In this document: piece after piece, positions 6,497 through 12,842 of the stretch
Numbering within the stretch: position 1 is the stretch's first letter
How the letters are laid out: every line of letters starts with the position of its first letter
Assembly (NCBI GenBank): GCA_002314445.1
Contig: DCFX01000086.1
Location: forward strand, 642 to 18,528
Length of the DNA: 17,887 nucleotides
From: Treponema sp. UBA1793
GTDB taxonomy: Bacteria > Spirochaetota > Spirochaetia > Treponematales > Treponemataceae
Reading direction: 5' to 3'
Notes under the pieces: model-generated
The model's database searches: none
Seen by the model: only the letters and a program-made list of their open reading frames with translations
Told to the model about the DNA's origin: nothing
Made by a program: the position numbers and the translations under genes

Positions 6497-7341
6497 AAAA
6501 CATATCTGCCGTTCCGGTACTGAATAAAAAGCCGATGAATCCGAACCTTATAGTGTTGACTGCCGTTTTAATAATTTTTGCCGTGGCATTCATTTATCCG
6601 ATGTTATTCGTCGTTATTAATTCTTTCCGCCCGAATGCCGATATCATCATGAATCCTGCAGGCGTTCCGACCGGTTTCTTTTCAGGGAATTACGTGCAGG
6701 CATGGAAAGAACTTGAATTTCCAAAAGTCTTCCTCAACACATTTGCGGTGACTTTATTCGGTACGCTTGGAATTCTTCTTACAAGTTCGATGTGTGCCTA
6801 TGCACTTGCAAGGTCAGATTCAAAAGTTTCCTGGCTGCTCTACGGATTCTTTTCTTTCTCTCTCGTTATTCCCTTCCAGATTATTATGGTGCCGATCGGC
6901 GTACTTGCCTCTGACCTGCATCTTATGAGCATTCAGGGTATCATTCCCATGTACTGGGGACTGGGATGTCCCACGGCTGTATTCATGATTCACGGTTTTA
7001 TAAAGAGTGTTCCGCGCGAACTTGAAGAATCTGCCGCAATTGACGGAGCTGGAAGATTTTACATTTTTTTCCGCATAGTCCTGCCGCTGATTAAGACAAT
7101 CCTCGCGACAGTCGCAGTTATAGATGCCCTCTGGCTCTGGAACGATTTTCTGTTTCCGTTAATCGTAATAAAGCAGGGGACGATTCAGCTTGCACAGATG
7201 AAATTCAACGGCCAGTTCATGAAAGAATATGGACCGATGTGCGCCTCTCTTACTATTTCATCAGTCCCGATTATAGTTTTTTATCTTTCTCTGCAGAAGT
7301 ATATAATAAAAGGGATTGCAGCCGGGGCAGTAAAGGGATAG
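6493..7341 (+). CDS. ABC sugar permease (MalG/UgpE type)
   Basis: A 282-residue second permease subunit with about six membrane segments. The first is at about 18-42, and the family-specific stretch VVINSFRPNADIIMNPAG (40-57) follows it. The EAA loop is ELEESAAIDGAG (176-187) followed by FFRIVLPLI (192-200). The ATG overlaps the stop of the first permease gene (ATGA), and AAGGAG sits just upstream, which indicates translational coupling in the operon. It forms a heterodimeric channel with the preceding subunit. No ATPase gene follows, as is common for CUT1 systems that share one MsmK-like ATPase. Length and motifs are ordinary. Confidence 0.93.
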   Translation: MKNISAVPVLNKKPMNPNLIVLTAVLIIFAVAFIYPMLFVVINSFRPNADIIMNPAGVPTGFFSGNYVQAWKELEFPKVFLNTFAVTLFGTLGILLTSSMCAYALARSDSKVSWLLYGFFSFSLVIPFQIIMVPIGVLASDLHLMSIQGIIPMYWGLGCPTAVFMIHGFIKSVPRELEESAAIDGAGRFYIFFRIVLPLIKTILATVAVIDALWLWNDFLFPLIVIKQGTIQLAQMKFNGQFMKEYGPMCASLTISSVPIIVFYLSLQKYIIKGIAAGAVKG

Positions 7342-7354
7342 CGTTGGGAGGTTT

Positions 7355-7382
7355 ACCGCAGGAGCAGCGTTGCTCCTGCGGT
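7355..7382. terminator. 12-bp hairpin between convergent genes
   Basis: A perfect 12-bp stem (7355-7366 with 7371-7382, loop GCGT) sits between the permease stop and the 3' end of the minus-strand nfeD-like gene. Its strength and position suggest a shared transcription end. Neither strand has a proper T-run, so termination may be weak or factor-aided. Confidence 0.5.
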
Positions 7383-7392
7383 TGAAAATATA

Positions 7393-7851
7393 TCAGATAT
7401 TACGGGTGGCAAATACTTTTAGTATTCCCCTGTCTTCCGACGTAACTGTGCACACGCTTCCTTCGGGAATTGTCGTTCCGTCATCACTCCGTGCCTGATG
7501 TATCGCGCCGTTGCAGTCTTTTGCTTCGCCGTTTGTTTCAGTAATTTCCGTGACGGCTGTGACATCCTGCATAATGAGAGAATTCTTTTCAGCGGAATCT
7601 CTGTATTTGTGATTTTTTATCATATTTATTGCGGCTTTTCTCACCGTCATCCATAGGAGAAAGGTTGCTGCAAGGAATATGATAATCTGCCACATAATCG
7701 TAAGCCCGGGTATCATTGACGAAAACAATGCAGCCACAGCTCCTGCTGCGAACCAGACTGCAGAAAGTTTCGTCGTGATGACTTCGACAATAATCAGTAT
7801 GATCGAAATCCCGAGCCAGAACCACGGAAGATGTATTAAAAAAAATTCCAT
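7393..7851 (-). CDS. NfeD-family membrane protein (YbbJ/QmcB-like)
   Basis: A 152-residue membrane protein of the short NfeD class. Counting from the chosen start, hydrophobic segments lie at about 10-28, 30-47 and 52-70. A C-terminal OB-fold-like domain (about 95-150) ends with the recognisable NGAIHQARSDDGTTIPEGS pattern (W/HxARSDDGxxIPxG). Short NfeD proteins partner with flotillin or stomatin-type SPFH proteins and are linked to membrane quality control, but no SPFH gene is adjacent, so a role can only be inferred. Start: an ATG at 7851 is preferred. A TTG seven codons earlier (7872) is also in frame, but a TATAAT lies between the two and ends 9 nt before the ATG. No Shine-Dalgarno is seen, so the mRNA may be leaderless. 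Confidence 0.8.
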   Translation of the reverse strand: MEFFLIHLPWFWLGISIILIIVEVITTKLSAVWFAAGAVAALFSSMIPGLTIMWQIIIFLAATFLLWMTVRKAAINMIKNHKYRDSAEKNSLIMQDVTAVTEITETNGEAKDCNGAIHQARSDDGTTIPEGSVCTVTSEDRGILKVFATRNI

Positions 7852-7860
7852 AGTGATTTC

Positions 7861-7866
7861 ATTATA
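7861..7866 (-). promoter_or_regulatory. -10 box of the nfeD-like gene
   Basis: A perfect TATAAT on the minus strand lies 9 nt before the ATG at 7851, leaving room for a 5' UTR of only 0-3 nt. The -35 region is poor. This box argues for the ATG rather than the upstream TTG as start. Confidence 0.45.
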
Positions 7867-7921
7867 ATCCAAACTAAAGAAAAAGAACAGTACTGGTGAA
7901 TCATTCCTATTTTATAATGCG

Positions 7922-7950
7922 TTGTTTTTTGATTCGTTTGTATCTATAAT
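7922..7950 (+). promoter_or_regulatory. deoD promoter, leaderless arrangement
   Basis: TTGTTT (7922-7927), a 17-bp spacer and a perfect TATAAT (7945-7950) are followed by only 7 nt before the deoD ATG at 7958, so transcription should begin at or next to the start codon. There is no Shine-Dalgarno. Confidence 0.6.
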
Positions 7951-7957
7951 CATATAC

Positions 7958-8665
7958 ATGAGTACACATATTAACGCGCCTGATGGCGCAATTGCCGAGG
8001 CTGTACTGCTGCCCGGCGACCCGTTAAGGGCTAAATTCATTGCAGATCATTTTCTTGAGAATGCGGTATGTTATAACGAAGTTCGCGGTATGTACGGATT
8101 TACCGGACTGTATCACGGAAAAAAAGTTTCCGTGCAGGGAACGGGCATGGGGCAGCCGTCGCTTTCAATTTATGTAAACGAATTGTTTCAGTTTTATAAT
8201 GTTCAGCGGGCAATACGTGTCGGAACGTGCGGTGCGATTCAAAAATCGCTGAACTTGCGCGATACGCTGCTGGTGAACGCCGCCTGTTCAGATTCCTCTC
8301 TCGTTGCACAGCGTTTCGGCAGCCTTCATTATGCTCCGGCAGCCGATTTTATCCTGCTTGAAACTGCATATCGTACTGCAGTGAATCTCGGTATCGATGT
8401 AAAAGTCGGAGAATGTGCATCAAGCGACTTGTTCTATGACGAGAACAACAACTGGAAAAAATGGGCACAATACGGAGTGCTCGGAATTGAAATGGAAGCA
8501 GCCGAATTATATACGCTTGCCGCAAAATTCAGCAGGAAGGCGCTTGCTATTCTTACTGTCAGCGATCATATCGTGACAGGCGAAGAGACTAAAGCTGAAG
8601 ACCGGGAAAAAACGTTCACAAATATGATAAAGCTCGCTCTTGAAACGGCGGTCGCATCGCTATAG
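7958..8665 (+). CDS. deoD: purine-nucleoside phosphorylase DeoD
   Basis: A 235-residue hexameric-type purine nucleoside phosphorylase, close to the usual length of about 239. It splits purine (deoxy)ribonucleosides with phosphate to base plus (deoxy)ribose-1-phosphate for cytosolic salvage. Visible motifs: LLPGDPLRAK (17-26; Gly20 and Arg24 of the phosphate site), RVGTCGA (87-93, Arg87), GIEMEAAELY (176-185; Glu178, Met179 and Glu180 bind ribose and base), and TVSDH (200-204; Ser202 and Asp203, the catalytic Asp). MSTHINAPDGAIAEAVLLPG is the normal N-terminus, so the start is 7958; an in-frame TTG at 7922 is part of the promoter. It appears to be a single-gene unit. Confidence 0.95.
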   Translation: MSTHINAPDGAIAEAVLLPGDPLRAKFIADHFLENAVCYNEVRGMYGFTGLYHGKKVSVQGTGMGQPSLSIYVNELFQFYNVQRAIRVGTCGAIQKSLNLRDTLLVNAACSDSSLVAQRFGSLHYAPAADFILLETAYRTAVNLGIDVKVGECASSDLFYDENNNWKKWAQYGVLGIEMEAAELYTLAAKFSRKALAILTVSDHIVTGEETKAEDREKTFTNMIKLALETAVASL

Positions 8666-8671
8666 AATATT

Positions 8672-8700
8672 TTGACTCCTTTCAATAATATAGGTATTTT
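8672..8700 (+). promoter_or_regulatory. promoter of the secreted-protein gene
   Basis: TTGACT (8672-8677), a 17-bp spacer and TATTTT (8695-8700) give an expected start near 8707. This rules out the in-frame ATG at 8704 as the translation start. Confidence 0.55.
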
Positions 8701-8736
8701 AGTATGGAGAAGAGTAATTGTTTCCTGGAGGTTTGT

Positions 8737-9402
8737 ATGAATAAAATAAAAATGGTGCTTGCTGCATCTGCTGTACTTGCTGTTTCTGTGTTTGCTGTTT
8801 CTGCACAGACTGCAAAGATTGATTTTCGCTTCAATTTTCAAAATGATGACGGTAAGAACTATCTGAACTGGTCTGCTGACGGAAAATCCATTAAAGACAG
8901 TTTTGATACTGCATCCGGCGCTTCAAAATCAAAGTCCACATCGGAATTCAATATTGTACGCTTTGACTCAACAGGTAAAAAGCAGGCTGTTCCTGCCGGT
9001 TTGCGGGCTCTCGTTCTGTATCCTGTATCTATGTATGCGATTTCCACAGGCGATGCATTCACCGTATCCGCTGCCGGCAAAAAAGTAACAATCACATTCA
9101 TACACCGTGGGACGGCATATAAAATTACGAGCGACGACAATGGCAAAATCGACCTGATGACTGGTTTTCAGACCGCAGATGTCGGTGCAAATATCGGGGG
9201 TAAGTTTGTCCTCAAGGATGAGTTCGTAAAGGCCGGCGGCGACAAAAGCAGCATGAAAGACATTGACTGGTCGAAAGTTACTTTCAGTTCTGATACTGCA
9301 GCTCCTGATGCAGATTACACGTATACAGGTGTGCTTGATTCAGCAGTTAATAACGGTGTGCTGACGATCAAGGGAAGTCTTACCAAGAATAAAGCAAAAT
9401 AA
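8737..9402 (+). CDS. secreted protein of unknown function
   Basis: A 221-residue protein that I do not recognise. MNKIKMVLAASAVLAVSVFA then VSAQ is a clear signal peptide, with cleavage likely after VSA (23) or VSAQ. The mature part is rich in Ser, Asp, Lys and short alternating hydrophobic stretches (KIDFRFNF, VTITFIHRGTAYKIT, GVLTIKGSL), which suggests a mostly beta-sheet periplasmic or surface protein. It has no cysteines and no membrane helices. The GGAGG Shine-Dalgarno lies 8 nt before the ATG at 8737. It has its own promoter and a strong terminator, so it is monocistronic. Well-formed expression signals argue for a real, reasonably expressed gene; function is unknown. Confidence 0.8.
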   Translation: MNKIKMVLAASAVLAVSVFAVSAQTAKIDFRFNFQNDDGKNYLNWSADGKSIKDSFDTASGASKSKSTSEFNIVRFDSTGKKQAVPAGLRALVLYPVSMYAISTGDAFTVSAAGKKVTITFIHRGTAYKITSDDNGKIDLMTGFQTADVGANIGGKFVLKDEFVKAGGDKSSMKDIDWSKVTFSSDTAAPDADYTYTGVLDSAVNNGVLTIKGSLTKNKAK

Positions 9403-9455
9403 AGCGACAGAAACGATGCCGGAAATGAAAAATCTGTTTTTTCCGGTTCATGCAG

Positions 9456-9497
9456 AAAGCTGTCCCGGAAGAGTAATTCCCGGGACAGCTTTTTTAT
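9456..9497 (+). terminator. strong intrinsic terminator
   Basis: AAAGCTGTCCCGG (9456-9468) pairs exactly with CCGGGACAGCTTT (9480-9492) and runs into a T-rich tail (TTTATTT). This is a textbook terminator for the secreted-protein gene. A smaller hairpin, CCGGAAA...TTTCCGG, lies just upstream (about 9418-9445). Confidence 0.85.
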
Positions 9498-9566
9498 TTG
9501 TACGAGATTCTTTATTCGTGCAGAGGGGTGTTAACTGTACCTCCTGTGGGAGTTGTGTTCAGACAG

Positions 9567-9596
9567 TTGAACATAAGCGTTGTTATGTGGTATGGT
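9567..9596 (+). promoter_or_regulatory. promoter of the nucleotidyltransferase gene
   Basis: TTGAAC (9567-9572), an 18-bp spacer and TATGGT (9591-9596) lie upstream of the ATG at 9643, which has AGAGG at 9629-9633. An imperfect inverted repeat (AACTGT 9533-9538 with ACAGTT 9563-9568, enclosing CTCC-TGTG-GGAG) overlaps the -35 box and could be an operator. Confidence 0.4.
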
Positions 9597-9642
9597 TTTA
9601 CAAGATTGATTTTTTAGAAATTACTTTCAGAGGTTTAAAACT

Positions 9643-10551
9643 ATGAAACCGACACTTTTAGTTCTTGCAGCCGGTATGGGCAGCCGGTATGGCGGAGTGA
9701 AACAGATTGATGGAGTGGGGCTGCATGACGAATGTCTGCTCGATTATGCGGCATATGATGCAAAGAAATGCGGATTCGGCAATGTTGTGTATATTATCAG
9801 AAAGGATATAGAAAAAGATTTCAGAGAGCGCCTTTTTGACCGCGTCGCCCGCAATTTTGATGCACAGTATGTGTTTCAGTCGCATGAGAGCCTGCTTTCC
9901 GAAGAACAGATTAAGCAGTCTGAAGGACGTGTCAAACCCTGGGGAACGGTTCATGCAGTCCTGTGTGCCAGGGATGTAATAAAATCGCCGTTTGCTGTCA
10001 TCAATTCTGACGACTATTACGGCCGCGATGCAATCAGAACCCTGGCATCGTATCTTTCTGGTATGGATCCCGACAGCAGCGAACATGCTATGGTTGGTTA
10101 CGTACTTGGCAATACGATGAGTAAAAGCGGTTCCGTATCCCGCGGTGTGTGTACGGTAAAAGACGGCTGTCTTGATTCTATTGTTGAGAATCTTAAGATA
10201 TACTATGATGAAGGTAAAATAATAAGCGAAATTGACGGACAGAAAAAAGTACTCACCGGAAAAGAGTGGGTAAGCATGAACCTGTTCGGTTTCGGACTTT
10301 CGGCATTTGATCGCTTTTATAAATACTGGGAAAGTTTTATTGCTCAGAACGCAGCAGACAAAAAAGCAGAAGCGCTTCTCCCTGTAGCTGCCAGCGATAT
10401 CGTGAAAAACGGAGAAGGAACCATAAAATTCTTTACATCTGCGGAAAGCTGGTTCGGTATGACATATCCCGAGGATCGTGATATCGTAAAAGCTGAAGTA
10501 GCAAAAAAGATCAAAGAAGGGTATTATCCGGAACAACTCTGGAAAAAATAA
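9643..10551 (+). CDS. nucleotidyltransferase family protein (sugar-1-phosphate type)
   Basis: A 302-residue protein with the GT-A-like NTP_transferase fold. The nucleotide-binding signature LAAGMGSRYGGVKQID (8-23) is followed by the metal-binding acidic motif INSDDYYG (120-127), which fits an enzyme joining NTP and a phosphorylated sugar or polyol to an activated NDP compound. The substrate is not predictable; MGSRYGG with KQID is typical of a group of bacterial sugar nucleotidyltransferases lacking an assigned reaction. The C-terminal third (SMNLFGFGLSAFDRFYKYWE and onwards) has no second recognised domain such as a hexapeptide repeat. The gene probably forms a two-gene unit with the exported protein 24 nt downstream. 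A role in surface glycan or lipid head-group synthesis is a guess. Confidence 0.85.
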   Translation: MKPTLLVLAAGMGSRYGGVKQIDGVGLHDECLLDYAAYDAKKCGFGNVVYIIRKDIEKDFRERLFDRVARNFDAQYVFQSHESLLSEEQIKQSEGRVKPWGTVHAVLCARDVIKSPFAVINSDDYYGRDAIRTLASYLSGMDPDSSEHAMVGYVLGNTMSKSGSVSRGVCTVKDGCLDSIVENLKIYYDEGKIISEIDGQKKVLTGKEWVSMNLFGFGLSAFDRFYKYWESFIAQNAADKKAEALLPVAASDIVKNGEGTIKFFTSAESWFGMTYPEDRDIVKAEVAKKIKEGYYPEQLWKK

Positions 10552-10575
10552 TAATTATAAGTTAAGAAGGAGTTT

Positions 10576-11193
10576 ATGAAAAAGGTTTATTCATTTCTTT
10601 TGAGTATTTTTTTATTGTCGATGATTCTTTTCCCCGTGTTTTCAGAGGATCATTCACCGGAAGGTAAAATTATCGGTTTAACTACCGGCATGAGACTGTC
10701 TTCCCTGGGTTTTGAGCCTTCGGTATCTCTTATATTGGGTAATCTGGAAATTGAAGGATTTTGTCCCATCGTTCGTTATACAAAAGACTGGGATAATTTA
10801 AAAATCGGTTACGCACCGGGAGGATCAGTGGGGTTTATTTCATCACCCTTTGATACCGGCTGGCAGAATGGCATCGGTATATCGTATATATGGTTTACGC
10901 CGGCGTATATGGATACAGCCATGACTATTTTGGGCGTAGACAGCCAGAATGATCCTGAAATAATAAAAAGCATCATAAAAAACGGTGGACATGTGTTTTC
11001 TCTCTATTACCGCGGCGGAGTCCGTTTTAGCTCGGGTATTAATCTATTCTTCCGTCTGGCGCTGCCTGTCGTTGCATATGCTCCTGATTTAGGCGACAAA
11101 GGTGTTATGACTATTGTTGACGCGTATGGCGGACTTATCAGCTTGGCTGCGTGTACAGCTACGCAGAGTATCGGTATAAGGTTTACTTTCTAA
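10576..11193 (+). CDS. exported protein, probable small outer-membrane beta-barrel
   Basis: A 205-residue protein with a signal peptide, MKKVYSFLLSIFLLSMILFP then VFSE (cleavage near 23). The mature chain is built of short alternating polar and hydrophobic strands with many Gly and aromatic residues (ISYIWFTPA, VFSLYYRGGVRFSSGINLFFRLALPVV). It ends in SIGIRFTF, with the terminal Phe that marks the last strand of many outer-membrane barrels. No family was recognised. AGAAGGAG precedes the start at normal spacing, and the gene follows the nucleotidyltransferase by 24 nt, so the two are probably co-transcribed. A terminator follows. Confidence 0.75.
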   Translation: MKKVYSFLLSIFLLSMILFPVFSEDHSPEGKIIGLTTGMRLSSLGFEPSVSLILGNLEIEGFCPIVRYTKDWDNLKIGYAPGGSVGFISSPFDTGWQNGIGISYIWFTPAYMDTAMTILGVDSQNDPEIIKSIIKNGGHVFSLYYRGGVRFSSGINLFFRLALPVVAYAPDLGDKGVMTIVDAYGGLISLAACTATQSIGIRFTF

Positions 11194-11233
11194 ATCACAA
11201 AAATCAGTTGTCTGGAGAGGCTGGATATGGAAA

Positions 11234-11275
11234 CGCTGGTTTCAATTCCGATGACTTAATCAGCGCTTTTTTGTT
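11234..11275 (+). terminator. intrinsic terminator
   Basis: CGCTGGTT (11234-11241) pairs with AATCAGCG (11258-11265) with one G-U, followed by CTTTTTTGTTATTTT. This ends the nucleotidyltransferase/exported-protein unit. A second small hairpin, AGTAATTC-TCT-GAATTACT (11281-11299), follows. The rest of the gap to 11371 holds no clear promoter. Confidence 0.65.
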
Positions 11276-11371
11276 ATTTTAGTAATTCTCTGAATTACTT
11301 CAAAATGATTTTTTTATGAGTGAACAAATCAATGCATAGAGTATTAATGAGTGTTCTCAAAGAGGAATGAA

Positions 11372-12727
11372 ATGACAACTCTGACAAAAGGAAAAATGTG
11401 GCTGTTTGCCGTCGGACAGTTCGGATGGGCGCTTCTTTCGGGGCTTGTCGGCAGCTGGCTCGTATATTTTTATCAGCCGGATGCATCGTCTGTTTCTGCC
11501 GGACAGATACCTCTGATTCCTCAGGGACGTGTCGTATTCGGAGTGCTTACGATTATTGGTCTTATTACGGCGTTCGGCCGGATATTTGACGCTGTAACCG
11601 ATCCTCTTTTTGCGTCATTTTCCGATAAATGCAGGGCAAAAGAGGGACGGCGCATCCCGTTCCTCAGATGGTCAGCCATTCCCTTTGCGGTTGTAACTGT
11701 GCTCGTATTTTGTGCTCCATTTAAACAGGAAAGTGCAGCAAACGCGGTGTGGCTTTTCATCATGGTATCTTTGTACTATCTGTGCATTACAGCATACTGC
11801 ACACCGTATACAGCATTGTATTCGGAACTGGGGCACACTGAAAAAGAACGTATGGATACATCTACTGCAATTTCACTGACATTTATTGCGGGAACGGCCG
11901 TTGCGTATACGGCACCTGCACTGTGGGGAGTATTTGAACCGTCTGTCGGCCGTATACCTGCAATGCGGCTTGCATTTACAATTCTTGCATGTATTGCAGT
12001 CGTCTGCCTTTTCTTTCCTGTACTTTTTATTAAAGAAAAAGAATATGTCGATGTACAGCCTGTTCAGAGCAGCGCTTTTGAGTCATTCAAGACAACATTT
12101 AAAAACAATGAATTCCGTATTTTCGTGGGGTCTGACATCCTTTACTGGATAGGACTTACAATGTTCCAAACGGGACTCCCGTTCTTTATCACTGTCCTTA
12201 TGGGGCTTGGTGAAAATATGTTTACGCCGATGTTCATCGGTATGACGGCGATGTCTCTCGTTTTCTATGTTCCGATTAATTATGTGACGCGCCGGTTTGG
12301 TAAAAAGAAAATGGTAATGTCTGCGTTCATTTTGTTTATGATTGTGTTTTCATTTACAGCTGTGACGGGAAAGGCGCTCGGCATTCCTCCGCTTGTGCAG
12401 GGTATGCTTGTCGTAATAGCCGGTTCCCTTCCCATGGCGATATTCGGTATTCTTCCTCAGGCAATGGTTGCCGACGTAGCAGAATACGATGCAAAGCGTA
12501 CAGGCGAAAGCCGGCAGGGAATGTTTTTTGCGGTACGCACATTCTGCTTTAAACTGGGGCAGAGTATTTCCATGCTGCTTTTTACATCTCTTGCGACGAT
12601 TGGCGCGGGTACCGGAAAAGGATACAGGATGGTAGCTCTTATTTCCGCCGTTCTTTGTCTCTCAGGAGGAATCATTCTGTCTTTCTTCAATGAGAAAAAA
12701 ATCACTGATGCAATAAAGAAGGACTGA
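11372..12727 (+). CDS. MFS transporter, glycoside-pentoside-hexuronide (GPH) symporter family
   Basis: A 451-residue, roughly 12-helix inner-membrane carrier. The GPH/MFS_2 signature GRIFDAVTDPLFASFSDKCR (69-88), then AKEGRRIPFLRW (89-100), covers the loop after helix 2; NYVTRRFGKKKMV (303-315) is the equivalent loop in the second half, and VADVAEYDAKRTGESRQGMF (366-385) is also family-typical. GPH members move sugars or glycosides with Na+ or H+. The substrate here is unknown and no glycosidase is adjacent. Start chosen at 11372 because AGAGGA lies at 11361-11366; a GTG at 11351 in the same frame would put the Shine-Dalgarno inside the gene. It converges on the iorAB-paaK operon. Confidence 0.88.
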   Translation: MTTLTKGKMWLFAVGQFGWALLSGLVGSWLVYFYQPDASSVSAGQIPLIPQGRVVFGVLTIIGLITAFGRIFDAVTDPLFASFSDKCRAKEGRRIPFLRWSAIPFAVVTVLVFCAPFKQESAANAVWLFIMVSLYYLCITAYCTPYTALYSELGHTEKERMDTSTAISLTFIAGTAVAYTAPALWGVFEPSVGRIPAMRLAFTILACIAVVCLFFPVLFIKEKEYVDVQPVQSSAFESFKTTFKNNEFRIFVGSDILYWIGLTMFQTGLPFFITVLMGLGENMFTPMFIGMTAMSLVFYVPINYVTRRFGKKKMVMSAFILFMIVFSFTAVTGKALGIPPLVQGMLVVIAGSLPMAIFGILPQAMVADVAEYDAKRTGESRQGMFFAVRTFCFKLGQSISMLLFTSLATIGAGTGKGYRMVALISAVLCLSGGIILSFFNEKKITDAIKKD

Positions 12728-12728
12728 G

Positions 12729-12762
12729 CGTCAAAAAATGACATCCTTGTCATTTTTTGACG
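12729..12762. terminator. 15-bp perfect hairpin, bidirectional terminator
   Basis: CGTCAAAAAATGACA (12729-12743) pairs exactly with its complement at 12748-12762 around loop TCCT. The A6/T6 tracts inside the arms supply a T-run on either strand, fitting termination of the MFS gene and of the convergent paaK operon. Confidence 0.7.
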
Positions 12763-12764
12763 AA

Positions 12765-12835
12765 GCGAATGCTTTAAGATGCCGGCATTTTGAGAGCCCG
12801 CATTCGCAGCGCAGTGGCCGTACATCCTGTACGGC
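12765..12835. repeat. nested inverted repeats in the convergent gap
   Basis: Between the MFS and paaK genes there are three further dyads: GCGAATGC (12765-12772) with GCATTCGC (12800-12807); the enclosed palindrome ATGCCGGCAT (about 12779-12788); and GCCGTACA-TCC-TGTACGGC (12817-12835), which lies just past the paaK stop. They probably form mRNA 3'-end structures; none has a T-run. Confidence 0.45.
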
Positions 12836-12842
12836 ATTTAGT

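Noticed and set aside
9416..9646. 76-residue plus frame with CTSCGSC
   Set aside because: It runs through the strong terminator and the next gene's promoter and has no Shine-Dalgarno; the Cys pattern is fortuitous.
9658..10536. 292-residue minus-strand frame covering the nucleotidyltransferase gene
   Set aside because: The plus strand carries clear LAAGMGSRYGG and SDDYYG motifs; the antisense product is Cys/Ile/Phe-rich without recognisable features.
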